NCBI GenBank assembly: GCA_050953405.1
Contig: JBMNMP010000001.1
Span: forward strand, 930,001-994,000
Origin: RUG100 sp050953405
Lineage (GTDB): Bacteria > Bacillota > Clostridia > Peptostreptococcales > Anaerovoracaceae
DNA length: 64,000 nt
Reading direction: 5' to 3'
The position numbers were made by a program, and so were the translations under genes. The notes under the pieces were generated by a model that was not told where the DNA came from, did not search any database, and saw only the letters and a program-made list of their open reading frames with translations. Below are positions 1 to 8,917 of the stretch, in pieces (positions within the stretch are counted from its first letter, which is position 1; each line of letters begins with the position of its first letter).

Positions 1-1
1 C

Positions 2-892
2 TGTTTTCTGATCTTGTATACGGTCATCCATGTCGGCGGCGGCTATCATAACATGCTCCACAGTCTGGACGCTGCGAACCCGGTTTGGGACGATTTGAAA
101 TCGGACGGCTCTGTACCCATGGCATTCATCATGTCCTTCTGGGTGCTGGTCGGCGTCGGCGTCATCGGACTGCCGCAGACAGCCGTGCGCTGCATGGGAT
201 TCAAGGACACGAGGTCGATGCACAAAGCCATGGTCTACGGAACTATCGTCGTCAGCATCCTCATGATAATCATGGTGCTCGTGGGCGTTTTTTCTGCCGC
301 AATAGTGCCCCGGGATGATCTCACAAATACCGATTATCTGATTCCGGCGATCGTTCTCAAGTACATGAACCCGGTCATCGCGGGATTGTTCCTGGCAGCG
401 CCGCTGTCAGCTATCATGTCCACAGTAGCCGCCCTGCTGCTGCTGGCTTCTGCAGCGATACTCAAGGATATATACCTGAATTACATCGCAAAAGACAAAC
501 ATACGGATGGCAGGGGATCAGCAATATTTGAAAAGAAAATCGGCAAGCTGAGTACGACGACTACGTTCCTGCTGGGTGTCCTGGTCGTGGTTCTCTCGAT
601 CAATCCGCCGGACCTGATCGTGTGGGTCAACCTGTTCGCCATGGGCGGTCTGGAATGTGCCTTTGTATGCCCCATAGTCTTCGGGCTTTACTGGAAGAAA
701 GCCAATGCGACGGGAGCCATCGCGTCCACCATCATCAGCGTGACCGCATATCTGATCATGAAGGCTACAGGATTCACGATATTCGGAGTGGATGCCATAG
801 TGCCCGGCATTGCCATTTCCGTCATTGCCTTTGTGATCGGCAGCTTGCTGGGAAAAAAGCCGCGACAGGAAGTTATTGATCTATATTACTAG
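2..892 (+). CDS. panF: Sodium/pantothenate symporter-like protein, 3' part (SSS family)
   Basis: The reading frame is open to the left edge, so the N-terminus lies outside the window. About 296 residues remain, rich in hydrophobic helices alternating with short polar loops. The segment around GGLECAFVCPIVFGLYWKK resembles the late helices of PanF-type sodium:solute symporters, which import pantothenate with Na+ as a coenzyme A precursor. The C-terminus is a short basic tail. No terminator is visible before the next gene. The SSS family is fairly sure; pantothenate as substrate is inferred from resemblance only. Pantothenate use would fit with coaE at the far end of the window, but the two are not linked. 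Confidence 0.8.
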   Translation, partial: CFLILYTVIHVGGGYHNMLHSLDAANPVWDDLKSDGSVPMAFIMSFWVLVGVGVIGLPQTAVRCMGFKDTRSMHKAMVYGTIVVSILMIIMVLVGVFSAAIVPRDDLTNTDYLIPAIVLKYMNPVIAGLFLAAPLSAIMSTVAALLLLASAAILKDIYLNYIAKDKHTDGRGSAIFEKKIGKLSTTTTFLLGVLVVVLSINPPDLIVWVNLFAMGGLECAFVCPIVFGLYWKKANATGAIASTIISVTAYLIMKATGFTIFGVDAIVPGIAISVIAFVIGSLLGKKPRQEVIDLYY

Positions 893-968
893 GTCGGTTG
901 AAGACTTGATCGAAGGATATTTGCTGCTGAATCATGTAAAGATAGATCTATGATATGAATAAGGAATC

Positions 969-1463
969 ATGAAGATCAATAAAGAAAAAGACAATCTAAA
1001 GGACAATGTGAAGATAGTTGACGGGGCCGGATATATGCCGCAGGTCAAAGAGCTGATCGAGGAGTATACTAGGCGCCTGGGGCGGGATCTCTCCTTTCAG
1101 GATCTGGAGGAAGAACTGCGCGATCCTGCCGGTAAATACACGCCGCCGCAGGGAGAGCTGCTGGTGGCCCTGCAAGGGGAAGACGTGATCGGGATGGTAG
1201 CTTATCACCGTCACTCCTCCACACGGTGCGAGATGAAGAGGCTCTATGTAAAGCCGGCAGCCAGGGGCCTGCACCTCGGGGAGACGCTGGTGCGTGCGAT
1301 CATCAGCCACGCAAAGTCGGCCGGATATGAGGAGATGGTGCTGGATACCATCGCGCCGCTGGAATCGGCGATCCACCTTTATGAAAAGTGCGGGTTCACG
1401 GCCTGCCGGCCGTATTACGAAAATCCCATGGAAGACGTTTTGTATTTCCACAGATCTTTGTGA
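969..1463 (+). CDS. GNAT family N-acetyltransferase
   Basis: This 164-residue protein has the GNAT fold pattern: a central strand LYVKPAARG followed by the acetyl-CoA pyrophosphate-binding turn RGLHLGETLV (about residues 95-110), then MVLDT and the C-terminal AIHLYEKCGF typical of the family. The N-terminal 25 residues are charged and poorly conserved. A weak purine-rich AAGGAATC precedes the ATG. The substrate is unknown; such enzymes acetylate small amines, amino acids or protein N-termini. It sits 76 bp downstream of the symporter on the same strand. Confidence 0.85.
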   Translation: MKINKEKDNLKDNVKIVDGAGYMPQVKELIEEYTRRLGRDLSFQDLEEELRDPAGKYTPPQGELLVALQGEDVIGMVAYHRHSSTRCEMKRLYVKPAARGLHLGETLVRAIISHAKSAGYEEMVLDTIAPLESAIHLYEKCGFTACRPYYENPMEDVLYFHRSL

Positions 1464-1516
1464 GCTCATGTCTGGCGCCGTGAACATTAACATTTTGTCA
1501 TCATGGGCATGGCAGG

Positions 1517-1545
1517 TTTTCACGGCATCCAGAGGATGGTATACT
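1517..1545 (+). promoter_or_regulatory. Putative sigma-A promoter of the lipoprotein gene
   Basis: TTTTCA (1517-1522) and TATACT (1540-1545) are separated by 17 bp, 41 bp upstream of the lipoprotein ATG. The -10 element matches consensus at 5 of 6 positions; the -35 is weaker. Confidence 0.45.
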
Positions 1546-1586
1546 GAAAGTCCGATAGTGATGGATAAGAAGAAAGGAATTTATTC

Positions 1587-2027
1587 ATGAAGCAGAAACA
1601 GTACAGCAGGAAAGCCATCGTGACAGTGGCAATTCTCACAGTGACAGTTTTCTTTTCTATGCTGCTGGCTGCATGCGGCGAAAAGGCGAAGACCGTCGAT
1701 CTGCCGCAGGCGTCCGCTGTGAAAGAGTTGACGGTAAAGCAGATCGACAAAAAAGGGAAGACTACAGCGAGCAGCAGCCTGCCCCCGGCGGATGTGGCTG
1801 CGATACTCGGCAAGATCAGCAAGGCTGATATGACCTGGAAAGAAGAATCGACCGATGACGGCCCCATGGTAAAGCCCTGCACTGCAATAAATATTTCGAC
1901 CGCCGATAAAGACACCAGGCTCTACGTGTACGAAAAGAAGGGCACCTATCTATTGGAACAGCCTTATGTAGGTGTCTGGAAGATATCTGCCAAAGTGTAC
2001 AACATGTTTGCGGGAGATAAGAAATAG
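1587..2027 (+). CDS. Small secreted lipoprotein (DUF5301-like)
   Basis: The 146-residue protein starts with a basic N-terminus, a hydrophobic core and the lipobox LLAAC with the acylated cysteine at residue 30. It should therefore be a lipoprotein on the outer face of the membrane. The C-terminal part (YVYEKKGTYLLEQPYVGVWK) recalls the DUF5301 family of uncharacterised Firmicutes lipoproteins; this assignment is from memory of the pattern. RBS GAAAGGAA precedes the ATG. It converges on a histidine kinase gene with only 3 bp between the two stop codons. Function unknown. Confidence 0.75.
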   Translation: MKQKQYSRKAIVTVAILTVTVFFSMLLAACGEKAKTVDLPQASAVKELTVKQIDKKGKTTASSSLPPADVAAILGKISKADMTWKEESTDDGPMVKPCTAINISTADKDTRLYVYEKKGTYLLEQPYVGVWKISAKVYNMFAGDKK

Positions 2028-2030
2028 GCG

Positions 2031-3380
2031 CTAGTGGACTGCCTGGCTGGCAAGCGGGAGACTGAATGTGGTCTCCTGTTCGTTTGAAGTGACGCTGATG
2101 TCAGTCCTCATCTTTCTGGCAAGGGATCTCGCTATTGCGAGTCCGAGTCCAAAGCTGCCGCTCTCATAGCTGCGGGAGCCGTCTGCCTTGAAGAACCTGT
2201 CGAAAATGTGTGGCAGTATATCTGCCGGTATCTTTTCTCCGGTATTGGTGACCATGACATCAAAGCCCTGCTGCTCGCGGAAGCCGTGATGGATCGTACG
2301 CTCCTTCACGGAAAGGGTCACCGTGCCGCCGCGCGGCGTGTTCTTGATGGCGTTCTCAAGCAAGATCTCTGCGATCTGGCGCAGCATATCAGGATCGCCT
2401 GTTGCGGTCGTTGAGTCAGGTACCCTGATCTCATAATGAATACCATTTTCAAAAGCGATGCTTTCCAGGGGAAGGGCCGCTTCCAGCAGCGGAGTTGACA
2501 TATCGAACGGAAGGAAGTGCATTTTCTCCATTTCTTCATCTTCATAATCGAGTCGCGACAGCTGCAGTATGCTGTTGATCAGAGAGGTCATCCGTGAGCT
2601 CTCGGTTTCTATGAATCCCAGCCATTTGTTCTCTCCGATCTCTTCCTTGAGGATGGCTGCGTTTGCATTGATGATGGTCACCGGTGTTTTCAGCTCATGG
2701 CTGGCATCAGCCATGAACTGCTTTTGCTTTTCCATGGAACGCTCCACGGGAGTCACAATACGCTTTGCGATCAGGCGTGCGATCAGTGCAAAGATGATAC
2801 CCGCGAGTACCAGGGCTGCCAGTGAGAACAGCAGATCCTGCAGGGTATCGGAATCTATGAAGCCCGTGCGGAAGAGCACCATGTACGTGGCTCCGCTCTT
2901 TTTCCTGTAAGCAAATTTTTCTCCGTTGAGGCTGCCGGATTTTTTCCCATTTGAAAGGATTTCTCTGATGTGTTTTGCGGCGGTTGTCCGGGGCTCGTCG
3001 GAAATGAAACCGCTGCGGCTGGTGATACTGCCGGAAGAATCGAGGACTACCATTGAAAGATCATCGGACAACAGGTATTTCAAATACTTGCCGTTGCCGT
3101 GCCTGTGCAGAGGGGCATCGCCATCCGGATCACCTGAAGCTTCGCCCGCAGAGCCATTCTGGAGACGCTTTCCCGGCCCCGGTGAATCGAGGCTGCCGGA
3201 GCCGTCCCAGATCCCCTGTGTCTGGACCATGCCGTTCAGGCAGAGGGACATCATTTTCCACTGGCTGAGTTCGTTGCTTCTCCAGTTGGTGTAGTTGAAG
3301 AGCAGCAGGATCACCAGGATCAGGGAAACGGCAGTCAGTTCGATGCTCCAGAATACTTTTTTTCGCAGTCGTTTTATCAT
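2031..3380 (-). CDS. Sensor histidine kinase (two-component system 1)
   Basis: The 449-residue kinase has two membrane helices (about residues 12-30 and 182-203) flanking an extracytoplasmic sensor of ~150 residues. These are followed by a HAMP-like linker, the H-box FMADASHELKTPVT (phospho-accepting His228), N-box LLENAIKNT and G-box GSFGLGLAIA. It lies 61 bp downstream of its response regulator and is presumably co-transcribed with it. The sensor region shows a Gly/Pro/Asp-rich stretch at residues 60-95. The signal is unknown. The divergent operon encodes an apbE/FMN-binding redox unit, which suggests a redox-related or membrane signal by inference only. Confidence 0.9.
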   Translation of the reverse strand: MIKRLRKKVFWSIELTAVSLILVILLLFNYTNWRSNELSQWKMMSLCLNGMVQTQGIWDGSGSLDSPGPGKRLQNGSAGEASGDPDGDAPLHRHGNGKYLKYLLSDDLSMVVLDSSGSITSRSGFISDEPRTTAAKHIREILSNGKKSGSLNGEKFAYRKKSGATYMVLFRTGFIDSDTLQDLLFSLAALVLAGIIFALIARLIAKRIVTPVERSMEKQKQFMADASHELKTPVTIINANAAILKEEIGENKWLGFIETESSRMTSLINSILQLSRLDYEDEEMEKMHFLPFDMSTPLLEAALPLESIAFENGIHYEIRVPDSTTATGDPDMLRQIAEILLENAIKNTPRGGTVTLSVKERTIHHGFREQQGFDVMVTNTGEKIPADILPHIFDRFFKADGSRSYESGSFGLGLAIARSLARKMRTDISVTSNEQETTFSLPLASQAVH

Positions 3381-3441
3381 TTGTATTTGATCCTTTCATC
3401 GGCGGCGCCGGGAGCACCGCGCTCCGGATGGCCCGGCCGCA

Positions 3442-4137
3442 TCAGTTACGGCTGCCATCTTCCTGAAACTCGTAGCCGACGCCGCGGACCGCCCGTATCT
3501 TTGCATCGGTGCCTACGAAGGCCATCTTTTTTCGCAGGAAGGAGATATATACGTCGACATTGTTGTATTCGGCTTCCGAATCGTATCCCCAGACCTTTTC
3601 TGTGATCTGCTCGCGGCTCAGGATCTGTCCTGTATTCCGCATCAGAAATTCCATGATCTGATATTCTTTGGCGGTCAGTTTGATCGTGCGCCCGTTCTCA
3701 TCGGAACACAACTCGAAGGTCGCCGTGTTCAGGAAGATATCCCTGCCGTGTATGCTCATATCAGGGGCTTTATCATTGCCGCGCCGCCTGGAAACCATGC
3801 GGATCCTTGCCAGCAGCTCCGGCATCGCGAAGGGCTTGGTGATGTAATCATCAGCACCGCTGTCGATCCCGGTGATTTTGTCTTCCAGCTCTGAACGGGC
3901 AGTGAGGAGAATCACAGGTGTAGGGTCGTCATTCCGGCGCAGCTTTTTGAGTACCTCAATGCCATCCATACCGGGCAGCATGATGTCGAGGATGACCAGA
4001 TCATAAAGGCCGGTAGTCATCAAATCGTAACCCAGATCGCCTCTGGCCGCAGTATCTACCAGATATCCTTCTTTTTTCAAAGTGTATTCAAGTGCTTCGC
4101 GAAGACCGTCTTCGTCTTCGACCACTAATATCTTCAT
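3442..4137 (-). CDS. OmpR-family response regulator (two-component system 1)
   Basis: This is a 231-residue receiver plus winged-helix regulator. Phosphorylation site Asp51 lies in LVILDIMLPG, with acidic residues in VVEDED and the conserved Lys101 in TKPF. The C-terminal half carries the OmpR DNA-binding domain (LTAKEYQIMEFLM, VWGYDSEAEYNNVDVYISFLRKK). The ATG at 4137 is chosen over an in-frame ATG at 4179 because a GGAGGGAG ribosome binding site lies just upstream of it. It is divergent from apbE, and the intergenic space holds a long inverted repeat with 11-bp-spaced half-sites that this regulator may bind. Confidence 0.92.
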   Translation of the reverse strand: MKILVVEDEDGLREALEYTLKKEGYLVDTAARGDLGYDLMTTGLYDLVILDIMLPGMDGIEVLKKLRRNDDPTPVILLTARSELEDKITGIDSGADDYITKPFAMPELLARIRMVSRRRGNDKAPDMSIHGRDIFLNTATFELCSDENGRTIKLTAKEYQIMEFLMRNTGQILSREQITEKVWGYDSEAEYNNVDVYISFLRKKMAFVGTDAKIRAVRGVGYEFQEDGSRN

Positions 4138-4181
4138 GATGCTTCTCCCTCCGATCGTTTCTAACATATTATATCTCACCT

Positions 4182-4229
4182 ATTGAAATAAAGTTGAATT
4201 TTCCTGAGGCTTTTCAATTTTATTTCAAT
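4182..4229. promoter_or_regulatory. Near-perfect inverted repeat, candidate OmpR-type operator
   Basis: Arms of 17 bp (4182-4198 and 4213-4229) match at 16 positions around a 14-bp A/T-rich centre. Inside each arm the half-site TTGAA (TTCAA in the right arm) occurs twice, exactly 11 bp apart. One helical turn is the spacing at which OmpR/PhoB-family dimers bind direct repeats. The site lies between the divergent response regulator and apbE. Binding is inferred, not shown. Confidence 0.6.
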
Positions 4230-4251
4230 CAGTGCCCTTTAGACTCTAATC

Positions 4252-5247
4252 ATGATAAAATATTTAAAGAACGGGCACGGTGCCCGCAGAAAAACAGGAG
4301 CCGCATCACGGCAGCTGATCCTGCCGGCAATGGGGACCATCAATACGATAACGTTATACGACAGCGATAACGCAGCCATGCTGGAGGAGATCAAGAAAAC
4401 GATCCGGCAGATGGAACAGCATTTTTCGATTTTCATTGATGACAGCGATGTGAGCAGGATCAACCGCTATGCGGGCATCGCTCCGGTGAAGGTCCACCGC
4501 GATACTATAGCAGTGATCAGCGAGGGCCTGAGGCTCGGAGCCCTGACAAACGGAGCTTTTGACATTACAGCCGGCCCGCTGAGCAGGCTGTGGAAGCAGA
4601 GCATACGAAGGCGCGTCCTGCCGTCTCCAAGTGAGATAGATGCTGCGAGGAGGCTGGTAGCTCAGAGATTTCTGGAGCTGGACGATGAAAAGAACACGGT
4701 GTTTCTCACAAGGAAGGGAGCTTACATCGATCTCGGCGGTATCGCCAAGGGATATGCGGCGGATGTGATCACCGGGATGTGTCTCTCATCAGGAGAAAGG
4801 AACGCTATCCTGAACCTCGGAGGGACCATTCGCCTTCTGGGCAGGGCTCAGGAGATCGGGATCCAGGATCCCTTCGGGGAGACCGGCGACTCCATAGGCA
4901 GCATCGATGCCGCGGACTGTGCCCTGGTCACCAGCGGGACTTATGAACAATATTTTGTCAAAGATGGCGTCAGATACCACCATATTATCGATCCGGGGAC
5001 CGGATATCCGGCGGAAAGCCCCATTGCGGGGATAACGCTGATGGGCCGTGACGCAGCTATGCTGGACGGGATAGCTACGGGGGTGATCGCGGCGGGGTCC
5101 ATGTCTGCGGGGATGGAGATGCTGGCATCCAGCCATCTGGAAGCGGTCCTCATCACCGGGGACGGCAGTATATTCTGCACACCCGGATCCAAGGGCAGGC
5201 TGCACCTTGATCCGTCAAAAATGAAAGGAGCATCTAAACATGCATAA
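4252..5247 (+). CDS. apbE: FAD:protein FMN transferase
   Basis: ApbE-type enzymes cleave FAD and attach FMN through a phosphoester bond to Thr/Ser of target proteins. The 331-residue sequence shows the family landmarks: PAMGTINTITLY near the start, DITAGPLSRLW, DLGGIAKGYAAD, NLGGTIRLLG, VTSGTYEQYF and HHIIDPGTGYPA. The first residues are basic with no clear signal peptide or lipobox, unlike many ApbE proteins, so the enzyme may stay cytoplasmic or be weakly exported. The gene overlaps the next by 8 bp. That neighbour carries a matching FMN-binding domain with an SGAT acceptor motif and is its likely substrate. Confidence 0.93.
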   Translation: MIKYLKNGHGARRKTGAASRQLILPAMGTINTITLYDSDNAAMLEEIKKTIRQMEQHFSIFIDDSDVSRINRYAGIAPVKVHRDTIAVISEGLRLGALTNGAFDITAGPLSRLWKQSIRRRVLPSPSEIDAARRLVAQRFLELDDEKNTVFLTRKGAYIDLGGIAKGYAADVITGMCLSSGERNAILNLGGTIRLLGRAQEIGIQDPFGETGDSIGSIDAADCALVTSGTYEQYFVKDGVRYHHIIDPGTGYPAESPIAGITLMGRDAAMLDGIATGVIAAGSMSAGMEMLASSHLEAVLITGDGSIFCTPGSKGRLHLDPSKMKGASKHA

Positions 5248-6520
5248 TATAAACAGGAAGATCTCAAAGACACAAATCATAAGACATCTGATACAGGTGA
5301 TTGCCTTTGTCATTTATCCGGGGCTGTTTATCACGGTATTTTCTGCGATGGGCGACATCGTGACTGCACTTGCTGGCGGCACTTTTACGATATCAGAGTT
5401 CTCGAGCCAGCTGCTGGTGCTGGCAGCCATATTACCGATCACCATCCTCTGGGGGAGGTTCTTCTGCGGTTATCTCTGCTCTTTCGGGGCCCTGGGCGAC
5501 CTCATATACTGGGCTTCATCAAGACTGAGGAAGCGCGTGAACGTGGTCCCCGCGAAGGTCGACGCCGCATCCAAATGGATAAAGTTCCTCATCCTTGCAG
5601 GCATCGTCATCGGGGTCTGGATACTAGGCGCTTCGATACCGTCTTCATATAGTCCGTGGGGCGTTTTCGGGATGCTGACATCCTGGACTCCCTCGGTAAT
5701 GATACAGGGTGTGGCCACCGTGGGTGCGGCGCTGCTGGCAGCGATCGTGATCGGTTCCATATTCATAGAAAGATTCTTTTGCAGGTATCTTTGCCCGCTG
5801 GGCGCAGTATTTTCACTGCTGTCCCTGGGGAGACTGTTCCGGATCAGGCGCAGGGAAAAGCTGTGCACCGGCTGTGAACTCTGCACAAGAAAATGCAGCA
5901 TGGGCATCGCCGTGCACAAAGCCGATGACCGCGTAAAGTCGGGAGAGTGTATCGACTGCATGAACTGCATCCGGTACTGCCCCACAGAGAGCCTGGCTGC
6001 TAATCCGGCACCCGCAGTTTCGGGGACCGTGGCGGCACTGGCCATAATGGGACTGGTATCCGCAGGTCAGCTGGCAACGACAGAACTGACACCGGACAGT
6101 GGCGCGAGTGCGGCCACACAGCAGGATTCCCAGAGCAGTTCCGGCTCTTCTTCGTCCTCTTCATCTTCGAGCTCCAGCTCTTCGGCAGCGGAGTCCGGCA
6201 CTTACAAGGATGGCGTGTACACGGGCAGCGGAACGGGTTTCCGCGGTACGACTGAAGTGAAAGTCACGGTGACTAATGGGAAAATAGCCGATATTGCTAT
6301 CGTATCCTACGAGGACGACCAGTCTTACTTTGAGAGTGCATCGTCGACGGTGGTCAGCGAGATACTGTCCGCACAGTCGGTGGATGTGGAGACCGTCAGT
6401 GGAGCGACTTTCTCCAGCAACGGAATCATGGCGGCTGTAGCCGATGCCCTGGGTATCGACTTCGAAAACCCCAATTCATCCGCCTCCGGGCCTGAAAGCC
6501 AGGGACACGGTGGATTTTAA
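5240..6520 (+). CDS. Polytopic 4Fe-4S / FMN-binding electron transfer protein (NapH/NosR-like)
   Basis: The 426-residue protein has membrane helices at about 12-35, 55-72, 114-132 and 158-176. Two membrane-edge motifs, FFCGYLCSFGALGD (75-88) and FFCRYLCPLGAVFS (179-192), are of the NapH/CcoG type. A 2x[4Fe-4S] ferredoxin segment follows (Cys209, 212, 215, 219 and 237, 240, 243, 247), then a further helix (about 261-280). A Ser-rich linker (299-315) leads to an FMN_bind domain ending in SGATFSS, where Thr390 is the probable flavinylation site. The layout suggests electrons pass from a quinone or cytosolic donor to a covalent FMN outside the membrane. It forms an operon with apbE and converges on the next gene with 1 bp between stops. 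Confidence 0.85.
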   Translation: MHNINRKISKTQIIRHLIQVIAFVIYPGLFITVFSAMGDIVTALAGGTFTISEFSSQLLVLAAILPITILWGRFFCGYLCSFGALGDLIYWASSRLRKRVNVVPAKVDAASKWIKFLILAGIVIGVWILGASIPSSYSPWGVFGMLTSWTPSVMIQGVATVGAALLAAIVIGSIFIERFFCRYLCPLGAVFSLLSLGRLFRIRRREKLCTGCELCTRKCSMGIAVHKADDRVKSGECIDCMNCIRYCPTESLAANPAPAVSGTVAALAIMGLVSAGQLATTELTPDSGASAATQQDSQSSSGSSSSSSSSSSSSSAAESGTYKDGVYTGSGTGFRGTTEVKVTVTNGKIADIAIVSYEDDQSYFESASSTVVSEILSAQSVDVETVSGATFSSNGIMAAVADALGIDFENPNSSASGPESQGHGGF

Positions 6521-6521
6521 A

Positions 6522-8161
6522 TCAGGAGCCGTGCTGCTGCGAGCCGGCTGCCGGGAAGACGATCTCAAACATGGTGGGCTTGCCGGATTCTTCCGGATCC
6601 AGCAGGCGGACGGTGCCCTGGTGCATCTCAACGATGCGTTTCACGATAGAGAGGCCGAGTCCGCTGCCCCTGCCGCTGGTCCGTGCAGTATCGGCTATCG
6701 CAAATAGCTTGAAGGCGGACTCGCGGAATTCCGGCGGGAATCCGACGCCGTCATCGCCGATGTGCAGGATGATATCGCGGCCGGTCTGGCGGATGGAGGC
6801 GAATACCGTGATATTGCCGCTATTGTGTTTGATGGCGTTGCCAATGATGTTTTCGAAGAGCCGTTTCATCTGCAGATGGTCGAAAGACATCATGATCGGC
6901 TCGTCGGGCAGATTGGTGACCAGTCGGTTGCCTTCAAATTCCAGTTCCTCATATTTCTCCGCGAGGTAAGCTCTGAAGAATTCGCAGAGGTCGTCGGTCT
7001 GGAAGTCCAGTTTGAATTCCGGGTGACCGAGACGGCTGAATTCGTAGAAAGTGTTGATCAGTTCAGCGAGCTGAGCGGATCGCGTGTGAATGATATTCAG
7101 ATAAGCTTCCTGCTCCTCCGGGGAGACGACGCTGTCGGTCAGGGCTTCCGCGTAGCCCTCGATGACGGTGATCGGCGTTTTCAGATCGTGTGAGATATCC
7201 GTGAGTATCTGCTGCTTTTCATCCTCGGCTTCCCGGCGCTCTTTCTCGCCCTGCAGCAGGCTGTCCTCCAGGTGCTCCAGTGTGGAGATGATGTTCTGCA
7301 GCTCCTTGAGGCCGCGGTAAGGGGGGATCTTGGGCTTGCTGTTGCTGACGAGGAATTCGTTCATTGATTTTTCCAGCAGGCGCAGCGGTTTGCGGATCTT
7401 TTTCGCCATCATGATACCGAAGAACAGCAGCAGCAGTATTATCGCCAGGATGTCGATGGCGACCATGATGGCATAGATCCTGGTGATCACAGAATTGTAT
7501 CTGGCATATCTGTTTCCCTGGTGGAAGATGAGATAGCGCTTTTCGCCGTCATTCGTTGTGAAAGAAAGCTTTTGCCACATTGTATTGTCTGAGTTGGCTT
7601 CCATCAGTGCGATCTCGTGTGCGGTGAACTTGTGCGGGATTCCTTCGATGGTGGAAAAAATCACGGTACCGTTTCTGGTCAGGAAAACAGTGCCTGTGAG
7701 GCTGCTGGTCCGGTCGCTGTTGACTTTGTACTGCGTGATTACGTAATAGAGCCGCGAATTGCGTTTGCTCTTTGTCTTTTCCAGATAATAGCTCTGCTTT
7801 TGTCGTGAACTGGGGATGAAGCGCACGATGTGCCTGTTGTAAGTGTGTTTTTTTTTGAAGGGTTGCTGGAGTAGAGCACCCTGGCATCTTTGTTCAGTAT
7901 CTCAAAATATTCATTGAACCCGAAGATGGAAGGTACGTTGACCTTGTCGTAGTTCTCGCTCTTGAGTTCATCCTGCTGCTTTTCGACATGTGAAATATCG
8001 GATACGTCCCAGGCGTAGTCTTCAACGAAGTCCGCGGCGGCGTAACAGAGTATGATAAAACCGATGATCAATCCCAGGCACAGTGAAATGCTGCGAACGA
8101 TCATCTTGATCAGGCTGTCAGGACGTTTTGCCTTTTTCCTGGCTTTATCCTTCGTCGTCAT
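6522..8161 (-). pseudogene. Sensor histidine kinase of two-component system 2, split by a frameshift
   Basis: The N-terminal frame starts at 8161 (basic residues, membrane helix at about 20-45, then a sensor segment) and leaves frame at an A9 run (coding strand, plus positions 7848-7856). The rest, 6522 to about 7847, is in another frame. It encodes a second membrane helix, HAMP-like linker, H-box ILTDISHDLKTPIT, and G-boxes GDDGVGFPPE and GRGSGLGLSIV. One extra A would give SNPSKKKHTYNRHIVRFIPS and a normal kinase of about 546 residues. The start overlaps the response regulator end by 17 bp. It may be a broken gene, a slippage-controlled gene, or a homopolymer sequencing error. Confidence 0.8.
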
Positions 8162-8888
8162 CGCTGTTATCCTCCGGGTCGGCAGCCATTTTGTATCCCA
8201 GCCCGTAGATAGTCTTCAGATAACGGGGATTGCGGCGGTCGTCTTCGATCTTGTTGCGGAGATTGGAAATGTGGACACGTACAGAGTTGATGTCACTGTC
8301 GATGTAGTCATTGCTGATATAAGCCAGGATCTGGTTCCTGGTATATACGCGTCCCGGATGTTTCATGAAGAGAAGGAGGATCTTCAGCTCGGTCGAGGTC
8401 AGTGTCAGTTCCTGTCCGTTCTTGGTAGCCGTCAGCGTGTCCCGGTCGACACGGAGCGCACCGAGCGACAGGATGTTCCCCTTTCCTGTCTTCTGCGGCG
8501 CATTACTGTTCAGCTGATAAAAGCGGCGCAGTGAAGAACGCACGCGGGCGACGACCTCGAGCGGTTTGAACGGTTTTGTGATATAGTCATCGGCACCCAG
8601 GTCCAGTCCCAGGATCTGATCGCTCTCGGCATCCTTGGCCGATAGAATGAGCACGGGGATGTCAGAGATCTCGCGCGTCTTTTGAATGAGCTTGTAGCCG
8701 TTGAGCCCCGGCATCATGATGTCATAGATACCAAGATCCGGCTTGCTTTCCTGCAGCAGCTGCCAGGCCTTTTCCCCGTCAGGCGCAGTGATGACCTCGT
8801 ACCCTGCGCTTTTCAGGTACAGGGTCAGCAGACGTACAATATCTTCATCGTCTTCGGCAATAAGTATTTTGTAGGTGGGTTCATTCAT
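8145..8888 (-). CDS. OmpR-family response regulator (two-component system 2)
   Basis: The 247-residue regulator begins with KILIAEDDEDIV, has phospho-acceptor Asp56 in IYDIMMPG (the usual Leu-Asp is Tyr-Asp here) and Lys105 in TKPF. It ends with a winged-helix domain (LTSTELKILLLFMKHPG, INSVRVHISNLRNKIED). The start has GGAG about 13 nt upstream, which is long. The gene lies 29 bp after a GT2 glycosyltransferase on the same strand and overlaps the kinase by 17 bp, so glycosyltransferase, regulator and kinase may share a transcript. A cell-envelope role is inferred from that context. Confidence 0.92.
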   Translation of the reverse strand: MNEPTYKILIAEDDEDIVRLLTLYLKSAGYEVITAPDGEKAWQLLQESKPDLGIYDIMMPGLNGYKLIQKTREISDIPVLILSAKDAESDQILGLDLGADDYITKPFKPLEVVARVRSSLRRFYQLNSNAPQKTGKGNILSLGALRVDRDTLTATKNGQELTLTSTELKILLLFMKHPGRVYTRNQILAYISNDYIDSDINSVRVHISNLRNKIEDDRRNPRYLKTIYGLGYKMAADPEDNSDDDEG

Positions 8889-8917
8889 AGCTATCGTATT
8901 CTCCTTTTCGGTCTATA

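Noticed and set aside
6120..6190. Simple-sequence repeat as a possible slippage site
   Set aside because: The Ser-rich linker is coded by mixed TCx and AGx codons and keeps frame, so it is a protein linker and not a microsatellite.
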